Assembly (NCBI RefSeq): GCF_001522545.3
Contig: NC_031776.1
Location: 32,998,709 to 33,062,708 of the forward strand
Direction of reading: 5' to 3'
Length of the DNA stretch: 64,000 nt
DNA from: Parus major
Taxonomy: Eukaryota; Chordata; Aves; Passeriformes; Paridae
In this document: piece after piece, positions 41,241-54,138 of the stretch
Layout of the letters: each line of letters opens with the position of its first letter
How positions within the stretch are numbered: the stretch's first letter is position 1
Program-made: the position numbers and the translations under genes
The notes under the pieces: generated by a model
Told to the model about the DNA's origin: nothing
What the model saw: only the letters and a program-made list of their open reading frames with translations
Databases searched by the model: none

Positions 41241-41640
41241 TATAAATCATGTGCTGAATAAAAGTTGCTTTGAGGACAGGCTTGGCAAAAAATAATCCTT
41301 TAAGGCCTTTAAGCTATTTTTTATTTTTACTGTGTCATTTAGACTCACATATTCCTATCCTACATTAGCTAAAGAGAAATGCACACACACCTGTATATCC
41401 CATAATCGGTGTCTCCTGCTTGTTTGGGTTCACTGTGGAGCACAAGTGCTGATCTGTTGATGCACTGTGGCTCAAGGGCAAACCTGGATTTTTCCAGTCT
41501 AAGCAAAGCACTGGCTATGGCACAGCTACAGGATGTCTGTCCTGACATTTTCCAGTTCAGCCAGAAAAGATATTCATTAGGAAAGTAAACACATCCAGGA
41601 AATACAGACACACAGCAGTTCTATTCTGCCCAGCTCTGCC

Positions 41641-41681
41641 AAAAAATAAATAAAAAAAATTAATAAAATAATAAAAAAAAT
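41641..41681. repeat. A/T-only low-complexity tract
   Basis: A run of AAAATAAATAAAAAAAATTA type contains only A and T for about 40 bp, just to the right of a GCCAAA sequence. This is simple sequence. Confidence 0.85.
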
Positions 41682-42233
41682 CCAACAAACATACTTCTGT
41701 GGTGCAATATCAAATTGTGCAACAAAATTTTCAGGAAAAAAAACAGATAATCAAAACCAAAATCAAGAATCAGAAAGAACTGAAGAGTATGAAATCATAT
41801 AGATTCAAACTCAAGAAAAACTTTATGTATATTAAATAATTCTCTGCCACAAAACGTAATTGAGACAGGCTGCTCAGTAACATTTAGTATAGGTTTTGGC
41901 ATCTATAAGAATCTCTAAAAGATTTCAAAGTTGTCATCAGTAAGAGTTGCAAATTTGACAGAACAATATAAAAAGCATTCACAATCAGAAATAACTCTAC
42001 TCATTTGTACATAATGGTAGAAGCAAAAGAGCTCACACTTCATTACAATGTTCCCAAACTATCAATTAGAAAAGTACTGATTTTATCAATAAACCGTTGT
42101 CAAGAGATGACACTTCCTTACAAGTCTCCAACTCAGATGGGCTGAATTCTGTGTCATTTACTGACTTTTCCACACATTTTCTGTTTAATGTGTATTTTAG
42201 CTGTCTCCAGATGCAGCAATTATTTTTAATTCT

Positions 42234-42780
42234 CACAGAATCATTAAGGTTGGAAAAAAACCTTTAAGATCACTGAATGCAACCAGTAACCCTGCAGTGC
42301 AAGGCCACCAGTGAACCATGTCCCCAGGTGCCACACCTACACAGCTTTTAATCCCTCCTGGCACAGGGAGTCTCCTCCCTGGGCAGCTGTGCCAGGGCTT
42401 GACAACCAGTTCAGTGAAGAAATGTTCACTAATATCCAATCTAAACCTCCCCTGGAAAAAACTAAAGCTGGCTCTTCTTTTCCTATTGCTTGTTACCAAG
42501 GAGAAGGAAGGGCCAGACCCCACCTGGCTGCCCTCTCCTGACAAAGAGTTGTTGAGGGTGAGAAGGTCCCCCTGGGCCTCCTTTTCTCCAGGCTGAGTCC
42601 TCCCAGCTCCTTCAGCTTCTCCAGGTTCTCCAGACCCTGCCCCAGCTCTGTTCCCTTCCCTGGACACCCTCCAGCCCTTCAATGTTTTCCTTGTAGCGAG
42701 GGACCCACACTGACCCCAAGATTCATGTGGAAATCACTGCCCTGCTCCTGCTGAACACTATATTCCCAACACAATCCACA
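42234..42780 (-). mobile_element. CR1 LINE fragment with remnant of ORF2 end (minus strand)
   Basis: This is the longest CR1 in the window. At its left (element 3') end are CACAGAATCATTAAGGTTGG and 'aagatcactgaatgcaacca'; further right are 'gtgccagggcttgacaacca' and 'aatatccaatctaaacctcc'. Beyond these, the minus strand encodes the decayed end of ORF2: LSLEKRRPRGT is readable, matching the conserved end of CR1 reverse transcriptase proteins. Just upstream a one-base loss relative to the family shifts the frame. The right end ('cactgccctgctcctgctga') also matches CR1, with a short internal deletion before it. The 149-codon minus-strand frame over this copy is mostly out of the ORF2 frame. The element is inactive. 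Confidence 0.95.
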
Positions 42781-44068
42781 CTCCAGTCCGACAGCATGAC
42801 AAGTCAATCCTGCACATTCATGCCATGACCACCTCTGGTTACGAATCTTTCCGGTGCAAAACCAAGTTTGACCTTCCCAATCAATCCTAATTGATGCTAT
42901 TGATTCATCTGCAAAGAGAAGAAGCAAGGGAAGCCTAAACCTTGCTAAATGGAGCAATTGTGAGAGAATATCCCAAGGAAATAAAAGGTAAAAAACCCAT
43001 TGTTTGGGAGCATTAAAACACAATGTGGCAAAATCCATCCTAAGGATATCACCTGGAACATCATTGCCCTGGAGGGGAGATTGACTCCTCCGTCTTCTCT
43101 CCCCTGAGCCTGAGCTTATTTGCTCTGTATTGAGCTCTTCGTCATCTGCTATTCAAAGCAACTTGGAGGCAAATCACTTATCACTAATTGCTATCTGTTC
43201 ACCAAGCTACGAAAATGTACACATCAGTTTTTAGGGCACTTCTCCTGTATTTCATTTGTAATTTAAATTAACTCTCAAGTCAATATGGAACATCCCTCTT
43301 CAGCTCAGTGAAATGCTCTTAATTATTTTTGTAGTTATAGGAGCTATAAAAATCAATGTCATTATAAAGACAAATACATTTTATGCAAGTCACAGGAAAT
43401 ACTGTTACGGGCAAGTCCCTTTTTCAACATCTATTTTGTTTTCCTTGTAAGAAAAAAGCCCTTCTATTAAAAGCACAGTTCTGTCCATTCATAAATCACA
43501 AGCTAGCTAGAAAGTTTTCTAAGTGAATTAACCAGACCTTGCAAAAGTCCAGATTTAAGCAGTGGAAAAAATGATTTTTCAAGTGGAAAAAGGCCATGCT
43601 TTCATGCTAAAGCAGAATTTAACTGCACAAGTTTGACTAATACCCAAGTTGTTTATGAATCAAGAGAGGAGTCATCCTTACAAAGCACTTCTGAGTCAAA
43701 CTCATTGAGTAGCTGTCAAAAAAAAAGCTCCACTGATACTTCTGAATATTTATTCCATGTCACACAGATGGGCTGCAGAAAAATCACTATTACTTGAGTT
43801 AATCTACAGTGGTTTTATGAACCAAAGGAAAAGAGATACATTCTACCCCATCTTCTCAAAAAACAGTTGTTTCCACTAATGCACCAACAATCCCAAGGAG
43901 CCAGGCTGCAATTAGATCATTCATAAGATCTGAAGAAATAAAATCAAGTGAGAGAGAACAACAGAGATTATGTGAAGACCATAAACGGAAAAAAAATGAA
44001 ATCTAAAAATAAAATAAAAATATTTAAAATGTAGTAAAGGAAGAGAGGAAAACCATAACACCATGGAC

Positions 44069-44093
44069 TAATAATAATAATAATAATAATAAT
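44069..44093. repeat. (TAA)n microsatellite
   Basis: About eight perfect TAA units lie between CCATGGAC and TTTTAAATC. The length suggests it is polymorphic. Confidence 0.95.
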
Positions 44094-47000
44094 TTTAAAT
44101 CTTCAATTTTAAAAATAGAAAATCTACAAAGAGTAGAGAGTCTGAACCATGCTGAGGGAAAGAGACCAGGGGAGAGATTTAGGGGAAAGGAACTGTTGTT
44201 GCAGTGATCCACCTGGATCTGTCCTTGCCCCTCACACTGACCATGGTTTAGCTGAAGAGGATTTATCCATGAGGCTGAGAAGCTTCATAAGAACAATTTT
44301 ATATATTTATTTCTTGGCAAGAAGTGACTCAAAATTCAAAAGTTCCTAACTTCCCAACAAACAGGAGCTGACATTTATTGGGATTTGCTTTCCCCTTCTG
44401 TTGCCTAGTTGTGACACTATCTCCCTCCTTCTGTTACAATTTAAATGTAAATCTATTTGGTGTGTTTTATGGCAGTAACTCTGCAATTTAGTATTGTTAT
44501 ACAGAGAGTCCATTTGAAGCTCTAAGTGCTCCCAAAAGGTGTCTGTCATACTGCCTTGTTTTATTATTCTCAGACATCACTGAGAGCAGGGAGAGGGCCA
44601 ATTCTCACACATTATGCTGCTTTATGCCCATCTTTTCCACCTGGTTCTGGAGGAAACCGCAGATCCCTGCATTTTTGATATGCTCTTGATCATATTGATG
44701 CTCATAAAAAAGAAGAAAGAAAAAAAAATAGCAATTCCAGTTTTAGGGTCATTAATACTCAAATATAAAGAATTTATTTTAAACTACTTCTTATTAAGAT
44801 ACCCAAGTTATTTTGAAGGATCTCTTTAAGCACCTCTTTGTCTCACAAAAGTCTCCAGGACAAAACACCCAACTTCACCATTCTCCATAAAGCTGGTGCA
44901 CAGAGGCAGCACAGCCTGCCTTAAAAGGGTCAGGTAACTCCCCATCAGCCAAGAGCTATCATCACATGCAGCCTTTTATTAGTGATTCTAAAATCCCCTC
45001 GGCCATCAGGGTCAGCAGATAATGCTCAGAGTATCCATTTCAATGGCAGGGGGATTTCAGCATCTCCTTTGACTAAGGTCCAAGGCTGCTCTGGGTAAGG
45101 ATGACTTCCCTGCTCCACACAGCACCACTGTGATAGCTGGCTAATCAAAAATAACTGTAATAATTACATGATCAGCAACACCATAGTGACAATTTGTAAG
45201 ATGCAGTTTCTGATCTAACACCGAGTATCACATAAGTATTAACATGCAAATAACAGAGCATTTATCCCACTTGGTACAAACACAATCTTGGGAATAAAAG
45301 ACTCAAGGAGGAAATTTACAGTTAACAGAAAGCAGAGTTTGAAATTTCTCCCTGAGACTGAAAATTCAACTGTTATTTCCTTTAGTCCACATTAAGCAAT
45401 TATGGGGAAAAAATGTTTTTGTAGTCGATGCACGAAGCAATTTCTCAAGAAAAGCTTTTGAGATGATACCTCACAAATTGGTCGATAGTAGGAAATGCTG
45501 GGTTATGCATCTCCTTTAAAAATATATCAATTTAAAACAGGAGAACAACTGAGAAGTCTATGTTCTTACAAGTTACTTTCACTGTATTTTCGTCCTATAA
45601 AAAGGTTATAAATTCATCAAGAAAAGTTTATTTCCTAATATAAAATGCCTGTGGTCACATGATGCTCTAAATTGTGAGGCATGACCAAAACTTGCAGCCC
45701 CACTATTGCAAATCAAATCAGTTTTCATGTTTTTTATCATCCAGAGGATAAGAGATCAGCTGATACTCTTCTTCCATATAAATATTGTCAATAAGATTAT
45801 TATTAAAATTATTTGGTAATCTGATTTCTATCCCTCCAACCCAGAGCATTGTGATTTCAATAAATACTCACTAAAATATAAACAGGTTTTGCAGCCCCAA
45901 AGTCCATGTTTCATAGGCTGGGCTGAGTTTCCAGCTCACTTTTGTTTTAATTGGATTTAGATGTTTCAGTGTTCATGCAACTCAAAGCAATATCTTCCCA
46001 TTTGTATGTGTCTGACCTCATTGAATTCCATTTTTTTTTTTCCAAAACCTCAGAGGTGAGATACAAATGTCAATACAAATTAAACTCTGGCCAGTGTAAA
46101 TATCTTTAGTCTTTTATTTCTTTTCAAAAGAAAGCAATGTGCAAGAAAAGAAAAACAAAGAGAGAAGCAGGCTTCAATTTCCCGTGACTCCAGTTTGGAA
46201 ATAACCATTTAACTAAAAATAAGTATTATCCTGAGTATAAACAGCCACATTACCTTCCACTAACTGCTAAATGTGAAAATTATCATTAATGGTTGAATGT
46301 GCACAACTTAAATTTCCCCATCCTATAAAAATTCCACCTATGTCTTATAAGCAAGCAGTCCAGCTTCTCGTTTAATCTCTTTAAATTCAGTGAGTCTGTA
46401 GAAAAGATTTGTAAATGGAAATTTTACAATAAACATAGATTCAGATTCTTACATTTTACTGACAATTACTTTAAAAAAGGACATAGATTTTCTATGCAGC
46501 TAAGAGAGAAACCTGTGGCATTTTCTGAAGTGCCTGTGTAGCATTTCAGCCTTCTCACTGTTTACTGAAATCAGAACAATTAAGTATAAACAGAAGTAGA
46601 GTTCCTAATTTTGAGTAACAAAAATCCTACGCTCATCTTTTTTACCACAGTACTCTGGCTCCAGTTCATAAATCTATGGAAAGTACTTAATGCACATTGG
46701 GACAGAGAGGTTTTGATATCACTTCTTCCAATTTTTGTTCAGCTTCCAAAAAACCCTTGCAGAACCACCAGACAGTGGGGATTCTAGGACCAGCATTATT
46801 CTCTTCTTCCATCCTCCCTCTTCCTCTCAGATCTGCTGTGCTGCCTCCCACCACCCTCTGGTGCCCACAGCACAAACCAGACACATCCAGGCTCCTGGAT
46901 TTGCTTCTCAAGCTTTTAAACAGCTCCTTGCAGTAACTTTTCCCTTTTTTCCCAAGGATTTTAATCTCATTTCAGCAGACATTCAGCATCAGCTGCCGTA

Positions 47001-47496
47001 CTCCAAGTGAAGGACGTATCATAAGGTTTTTATCTTTATAAAGTTTTACAAAAGCTACATGCAAGATTGCTGTCTGTCTTTTCCATCAGTGCAGATAAAT
47101 AAATAGGGAGAAAGCAACAGCTTTCTGCTGTAACATTTACAGCTGGAACTCCCTAATGAATGAAAATTAAATGGTTGTGCTGGCAGAGGACGAGACCTTC
47201 ACTTCTGATTCCCCTCAGCTTCAACTCTGAGCTGAAACCTCTTCAAGCTCAGCCCAGCAGAGCACTCCCTGCTCCAAGGTGCAGAAATCCCCACTGCTGA
47301 AAGCTCCTAATCCTCCTGCTTCCCCTCTCCTCCCAGATACCTCTCCACATGGTGTTCTTTTCATAAATAGTTGAATTTAACCAAAACAACTGCTGCACAT
47401 CCAGAATCCCACTCAGTTAAATGAGTTAGTTCTCATTTAGCTGTTCTTAGTTCCAGATGAAATCATATTTTCAACTTTTATTGCTTGACATTGGGG

Positions 47497-47518
47497 GAAG
47501 AAGAAAGAAAGAAAGGGA
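47497..47518. repeat. Purine-only GAAA repeat
   Basis: GGGGAAGAAGAAAG is followed by further GAAA units, with no pyrimidine on the plus strand across the run. Confidence 0.85.
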
Positions 47519-47802
47519 TGAAAATATACTCTTGGCAGATTTTTTCAGAAATACATGACTAACATTCATTGCTCAGAAAACATGAAATAAATTGTTAGTA
47601 GGAGCTTGAAACAAATTCTGCTAATTGTACTTTTCAGAAAAAACCCTGCAGTTAAGATAACTAATCAGCTGGGAATATTGTAATCTGGCAAAGAAAGCTG
47701 TCAATTGGGGGAGGAATTTTTAGCATTGCTTATGAGCCAGAATTAGGACAGCTACAAATGGTTCATACTATTTGGAAATATTTGAGGAAAGTTAAAGTAG
47801 GT

Positions 47803-47840
47803 TAAAAAAAAAAAAGAAAAGGAAAAAGGAAAGAAAGAAA
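47803..47840. repeat. Purine-only A/G tract
   Basis: An uninterrupted A/G stretch of about 38 nt starts with a long A run and grades into GGAAAAAGGAAAGAAAGAAA. It has no visible retroposon body. Confidence 0.9.
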
Positions 47841-50249
47841 CTGAAAGCTATGACCAGCAAAACAAGATGGTTGGGGAAAAGAATATATATTTTTAGCACT
47901 GCACACATATATGTAAAGCTCTGCAAACACACACTGTACATATATTTAATGCTAAAATCCAGGTTTCTAATATTCCACTATTCTCATTTTCACTGGAGAA
48001 AACCACATTACTCCTTTGTGCCTCAGTGTAAAATCAAGTAAAAGAGCAAGGAAAATAACTGTTTTTAAACTTTGAAGTACGCTTAGAGATTTCAGTGTCT
48101 AGAAATTCTCAGGAAACTAAAGAAAAAAGTGGCTGATTGACAGTTAAAAAAACAGCTCAAGAAATTGATGCGACATTTACACTCAAATCTTTTCAACAAA
48201 TCCCTACTGCTGTTTTCTGTCCCAGCTCCTACATCCTGTCCCATGTTCTGTTAAAAGGATGGCTCAATTTGGTCACAGGGATTATTCTGCTGTGTTATAG
48301 AGCAATAAAAACCTGAAAATAATGCTTACCTTGCTAATGAAAACAAAACAAACACCAACCAAAACTCACATCCCTGTTAAGGAATCTTCCCTGTCCAGCT
48401 GTCTAAAGGGGATGAAAGCATTCTCACACAAAGATTACACAGAAGAGACCAAACTGATGAACATTTGAGAGCAAAAAGAAAACTACAGAAAATGGTCATC
48501 AAAGCTTCAATCACCTCTGTTTTCAAGAGAAAGTGTGATCACCAAAATAACCTTTGTGTGCTCTAATTTAGCATTTTTTTATCTTCCATAATTATGTATT
48601 ATTAGTACCTGTCATTATCGACTGATAAAGTGTCCTTGAGCTACACCTGGTCCTTGCTCTGAACAAAACACAGTGAATGGTACAGCCTGAAGAATTCAAA
48701 GGGATGGGAGATGTACAGAAATGTGGTTTCTCTTGCTTGACTAGTTAATATAACTTTGGAGTGGAGCTCCACAGCAAACAGATAAAATGCAGAGGTTTTT
48801 TCAGATAGCTGGTATGTACTTGCATTTTCTGTCTACATCAAACTACAGACATTGCCTATCTGTACAAAATGAGTCTTCAAGCTTAAAACAGTAAAATTAA
48901 TGAAGATGATGTTATATGACACTGTCACTTCACTTTACTTCCTATGAAGAGGGTTGAAAAAAAGGAAAAAGAATTTTAGATATCCATGCATGTTTAAGGA
49001 GTTCCTCAGACTTTTAGCTCTTCACTGGGGTAGATGAAGTATTTGTACTCAAGGCTAATAAGCTCATCAGGGGAATAACCACTAATGATTAAAAGTCAGA
49101 AAACAGAATTTGCAACATTGAATGGCACTCAGGCTGAAGTGATCCGGCACATTTAGGAAAGATCACATCCCAATTAATGAGAATATTTAAGGCATTTATG
49201 GAAATGTGTAGTTCTGTTTCTCAAAAGTTAATAGATTTCATATGATTACCAATTGGAGTATTTGCCTTTGTATATGTTATATGATATCTTTATTTAAAAT
49301 AAAAAAAATATATAATAAGATCTATACTTAAATTGAAATATTATTGAAGGAAATCTAGAGCTTCTAAATTAAAAGTAATAAAATAATGGCTAAGAGATGA
49401 GAGAGAAAGAAAACTAATGGGTTGCATTAAGTAAACGATGTGTGTTGTTACAGGCATAAAGCAAAGGAAGAAATTTACTTCAATTGACTTTAATCTAAAA
49501 GCAGTAATGCAGATCTATAAGGAAAAAAAAAATAATTAAAAATTACTCAGACTGGAGCTAGGACAGTGCCAAGCAGCACTGATGTAACAGGGAAATGCTG
49601 ATTACAGAAAGAACATCAAGGTCATTTTCTAATTGAAGACTAATTGATCCCAGTCCACAGAAATCAACGAAGCCTTTCCCAACGCCTTCTGTGCAGCCAA
49701 ACACCAAAGGAATCCCCTGCAGCCTCTGCCCAGGGCACACACGGAACCCCAGGGCCAGGAACAGCAGGGGCTCCTCCAGGGAGGGGTGCCAGGGGTACAA
49801 ACACAGCCACAAACCTCTCTCTCTTCATGGATCTCACCAGCTGGCCTTTATGCCTGGTAGTTTGGCTTACTAAAGATCACAGAACTGTCAACTTCCAGTA
49901 AAATCCAAAAAATTATGTGGCATTTGTGTTGGAGATTTAAATAAAGAATTTACAGATTATCCAAAGAAAAAATCTGTCTGTGCTACCATACACAAAAAGA
50001 AAACGAGGTGACACAGTAAATGAGGTGTGATGCACACAATAATTCACAAGTTACTGCTAATGAAAGATGGGCCAGTGTCTTTTAAATCTTTTCTTCTGGA
50101 TCTCCCATACATTGGCATAGTCATCAAAGACTTAGATTGGGACAGCTTATAAAAAAACATTAGTCACTTCTAATCCTACTACCAGAACACCTTTTCCCCC
50201 TGTGCAATTACTATTTAATCCATCTCCTCCTTCTCCAGTTATTCCTTGC

Positions 50250-50306
50250 TTTGACTGTGACTCAAATGGTATTTGAGTGACTCAAGTTGATTTGACTGTG
50301 ACTCAA
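50250..50306. repeat. Three-copy ~20-bp repeat, each copy with an AP-1 site
   Basis: GTGACTCAA occurs at 50257-50265, 50277-50285 and 50298-50306, spaced 20 and 21 bp. Each copy contains the perfect AP-1 (TRE) heptamer TGACTCA. The first and third share the longer TTTGACTGTGACTCAA. Between the first two lies a perfect inverted repeat CTCAAAT-GGT-ATTTGAG (50261-50277). The motif spacing is close to two turns of DNA. The sequence fact is clear. Enhancer activity is inference, as the array may simply be a small tandem duplication. Confidence 0.85.
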
Positions 50307-52386
50307 GCTCAGCTTTTTCTGAGCACACTGAAATGAAGTTCCATTGTGGGGATGAGTTTGTTGCTTTTGTTGCCTCTCTCAGTGAGTGCCCTTTAATCTC
50401 TTTCTCCACTCCTGGTGACAATTTGTGGTGCAGCTGGAGGTGAATTGAGCCGTCACCACAGGACTGTCAGTCACTGCACTTCCAAAGAACACCTCCAGCT
50501 TCCAGACTCCGAAGGGAAATACACCCAGCACAGAATTTAGGAACTGCCCACTGACAATAAAGTTGACACTGCAGTGGACAAGAAATGTATTTGCCATTGC
50601 ATGCAGCGACACTGGAAGCACTCTGATCATTAAAGGAGGGTCTATGGTCATTAATGCTCCATCCATCGATGGGGATTATCCTTACTGTATCATTGTGGTT
50701 TTTCTGTTTCTGATTTTCTGTCAATGAAAAAAAGTTTCAATAAAGGCTTTTTCAGATCCAAACTCAGAACAGGTAAAAGTGCAATGTCAGAAGAAAAAAT
50801 AAACTTGTTAAACCACAACACTGCACAAGAGTCAGCCCAAGATGAACCATTCCCACCCAGAAAACCTGCAGCCTTGTATTTCTGTATTTGCTTCTTTTTG
50901 TCTGTCTCTGTTTACAATTCTTTCTACTCCCATCTTCCAGTTAGTACCCTTAAGGGTGATACTGAGATAATTAAATCACCTACAAAATATATTCTGGTTT
51001 AACTACTAATTCAACATGAACACAAGAATGTGTATCCTGAGTCTTTTTTGACAGAAACATCTCTGTTCTATCAGAATTGGCAGGTTTCGAGCTCAATATG
51101 TACAAGATGCAAACTTCCACATCCGTGTTCTAGGTCAGCTCTACAGAGCAGAGCCCTTGGCTTCTCAGGATTGCATGGAAAAGATCCCAGGGCCCCATGT
51201 TCTGAGGGAACAGAAGTGGCTGAAAAAACAGCAAGAAACTTTGAAGGACTTGGAAAACAGCAAGAACAAAATAACCAAACTCAGGGACAATTAAATACAG
51301 AGATATTGAGCAAACTCTGAAAATTAACGTGTTCCTAAGTAACTTCAAAATATCTGTTTTAGGCTGCTAAGAAGGAATCAAAAGAGAAGATATTGCAAAC
51401 CATGGATGTAGGGTTTATCCACAGGCCACTATTCATCCTCCAAGACAGAAATCATTTCTGGAGGGACCAGGGCATGCAAATGTATGAGCTCTGAGTCCAA
51501 AACCACAGCCAGATGTTGCACACTTGTCATTAGAATCACATGAAGAGGCACTGTTTGCAAAACAGTTTCATCCCAGAATCTCTTGACTGATGCTTGAACA
51601 GCAGCCCAGTTTGCCAACTGGCACCAGGTTAGGGAAGCTCCTGAGCAAATTGTCATTTGTGTCACTTGCTGGTTCTTATGGATGCAGTACATTCCATTCC
51701 CCCTTCCCCACCCCTAAAGCAAAGGGACAGATACAAGCTTTTTCTGGAAACAACAGAATCATTTTAGATTTTATCCACTTTCACCCTTCCCACTGCCTCC
51801 CAGGCTGCCCTCCCCAGCAAACCCCAAGTTCTGAATGCTTTAGAGCTCGAGGAAGGCTGCTCCTAATGTGCACTGAACCAAAACTCTGTGCTTGAAAGCA
51901 GCCTCAGCCTTCCTGCTGCTCTTCCACAGCTTCCCCTGGTTTGCTTTGCCTTTTAGGACTTAAACTTTTAAAGCAGCATCAAAGCTCTCTCAGGCCTCTG
52001 CAGACAGCAGCTAAGGACAACCAGGGAGTGGAACCTGCTATGTTTTATCTCCACCCTGTTGTCCTTCTGAGGGTGAGCTGCTATGTTTTTCTACACCAGA
52101 TGGACTCTGGAAACTCCTTTCTGCAGGAGGTCATAACTTACTTTACACAACAGTGTCTAAGTCCCAGAGGTGAAGGGAAATTATTATGTGCTCCTTCTAG
52201 TGGGAGTTTAAAGCTACTTGTGCTTTATTCTCCACAACCTTCAAGCAGCAGTAATAGATAAATAGGACCAGATTGTTTTGGAAAAGACACCATCTTGAAT
52301 AAAAACTAGACAATATTGATTTGGAACAAACTATAGGATTAGTCCCAGTCAGACTTTTCTCTTTTTGAATCATTGTCTTTTTTGTC

Positions 52387-52404
52387 TTTTTTTTTTTTTT
52401 TTTT
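52387..52404. repeat. T18 homopolymer
   Basis: Eighteen consecutive T bases follow TTTGTC and precede AAAGACAGC. In reverse this could be a poly(A) tail, but I recognise no transcript body on the right-hand side. Confidence 0.95.
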
Positions 52405-53844
52405 AAAGACAGCTGTGATATCAGTATGGCAAAACCACCAAGAGTATAGTTATCCCACAGATAAAATATTTAAACTATGACTTTAAAAATGAAAGACATT
52501 AGTTGCACTGGAATAATAAGTTTCTCTGAATCTAATAGAAGTCCCACTGAAACAGATTTCCTGAACTGAAAAATATGTAGCTGAACATTATTCCACTTGA
52601 AAAATTTTTGAAAGCAATTCTGTAAAAGGAATTCCTCCATAAACCACATTCCTGCTTCATTAACCTTCATATAGTTACAAAAAATTATAATGTAATTATT
52701 AACCTTAACAAAGATTAAAGCATGTCTGCAGAGACCCTACGGTATTGAGAAGTGTGGTAGGACTCTGAATATTTTTTCATTTAGTAGGTTCAATTCCTTT
52801 TCAAAGATTTAATATCTGTGGCACAGATACCAAATTACAGGAAACAAATAGACAAAAGGGATGCATGAAAGGAAAAGCCAGAGGATGAAAATATTACACT
52901 TTGCAGTTGAGAAGTGAACTTTTCTCTTTTTTTCTGCATTACATGGAGGAAAGCTGGTTTTTACTGAACCACTGATCCTTCTTTTCCCCTGAACACCCCA
53001 CAAGCAAATTGGGCCACCCAGAGCTGTTGAAGGGGCATGGTTTGGGCTTTCAGTCTCAGAGGAGAAGGCACAGCACCACAGGGCACTGGGGCTGTCAGTG
53101 ATTGCCCCAGCAGAGATTCCCTCTGGCTCTGCAGCAGCACAGCAGCCTCACCTGCCCAAAGACAGCCTTGGCTGGCCAGGATACTCCACAGAAACTGAGT
53201 TTCAAACCTTCCTTCAGCCCATTGCCATCCCCTTACCCTGACAGTGCAGGATGAAGGGGAAGGCAGGATCAAGAGATTCCTGGGTTAATGTTAAAAGAGT
53301 CTAAGTCTATCATAACCTAAAAGAGTAGTAGAAAGTGAATTGAAATGTTGAGGGAGGTGAAAAGCCATTTATGATTAATAAGCTTTTTATTTTTCATCTT
53401 TCCATAACTTTAATTAAAATACAAAGAGCAGATATGAAATGCAGGCCTTTACTTTGTGGCATTAAGATGAAAGCATGCTGCTGCTTTCATTCCCAGCCCA
53501 GTGCCCCTACACCACACCTCTGCAATAAGTTTGTCTTTCAAAAACTGTCCTGGGCCACATCAGAAGGGTCTGAATGTGTATCTCCTGCTCCTTCCACTCC
53601 AGAGGTTGCCCAGTGCAGCATCTCTGAGCAACACAATCTCCTCCTGCTCACTGGCACTGCTCTGTGTCACAGACAATATTCACTGCGTTGGCATCTAAAG
53701 AACATTTTGAGTCAAAACTCGCATTCAAGGCCCAGCCACCCAGGACAGTCAGCTAATGATGACTGCCTCACTTGGACTCCTGCTCCAGTGAGTGCCAAAT
53801 ACTTAATCTCCAGCTGCCACCAGTGTTTCCTGCACAACCCAATC

Positions 53845-54138
53845 CGTCACGCACCCTCCGCAGAGCTGAGCACGATTCCTGCGAAAGCATAAGTGGCTGG
53901 GGAAGCTGCCAGTGTGAGTGGCAGCTGAGCTGCCTGGTGAAGCCTGGACTTCCACTTCTGAAGTGACAGGCACCTGTCTTAACTCTGTGGATGCAGCCTT
54001 TAATTGTTGTGGAGCCTGGCAGCCGGGGCAGACAGGAAAATGGTTGTGTCATTGTCCCGCTCCAGCGGGGCGCAGACACGGAGCCGCACGCGAGGGACGG
54101 CGTGGGGACAACAGCGTGCCAAGCACGGAGCAGTGACG
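53845..54138. promoter_or_regulatory. Isolated CpG-dense patch (possible small CpG island)
   Basis: Twelve CpGs fall in 81 bp at 54058-54138 (with CGCACGCG-type sequence at its centre), one more at 54023, and five in 39 bp at 53845-53883. The rest of the window averages far fewer. In birds such dense CpG usually marks promoters or enhancers kept unmethylated in the germ line. No TATA box, known first exon or recognised protein is visible, so an unannotated non-coding RNA promoter, an enhancer or a decayed GC-rich insertion are all possible. Confidence 0.35.

Larger units (their letters stand above)
36851..42233. other. Unique non-coding stretch
   Basis: No gene is recognised. The stretch includes an AAAAAAT-type repeat (38263-38288), a GC- and CpG-richer patch (40770-41240, listed separately) and an A/T-only tract (41641-41681). 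A 7-bp inverted repeat AAACTCA/TGAGTTT sits at 39070-39095. The frames in the GC-rich patch (up to 126 codons, minus strand) have no recognisable domain. Confidence 0.6.
42781..50249. other. Unique AT-rich non-coding stretch
   Basis: No gene or recognised interspersed repeat is seen. Simple repeats at 44069, 47497 and 47803 are listed separately. An octamer motif is at 45244-45251 and an AP-1 motif at 44325-44331. A long pyrimidine tract ending in CAG (46798-46830) looks like a 3' splice site, but no exon can be supported behind it. A short GC-rich patch lies at about 49680-49800. Confidence 0.6.

Noticed and set aside
42233..42682. 149-codon minus-strand frame
   Set aside because: It lies over a CR1 copy and mostly outside the true ORF2 frame, so it is an artefact of the repeat.
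46798..46830. Strong polypyrimidine tract plus CTCAG acceptor-like end
   Set aside because: The frames after it (79 and 91 codons) show no known protein, and the patch is simply pyrimidine-rich.
52387..52404. T18 as the poly(A) tail of a minus-strand processed pseudogene
   Set aside because: No recognisable transcript body or target-site duplication is visible next to it.
53371..53892. Longest open frame (173 codons, plus strand)
   Set aside because: It shows no recognisable domain, signal peptide or composition typical of a protein. It lies in a GC-richer patch where frames are open by chance, and other frames overlap it on both strands.
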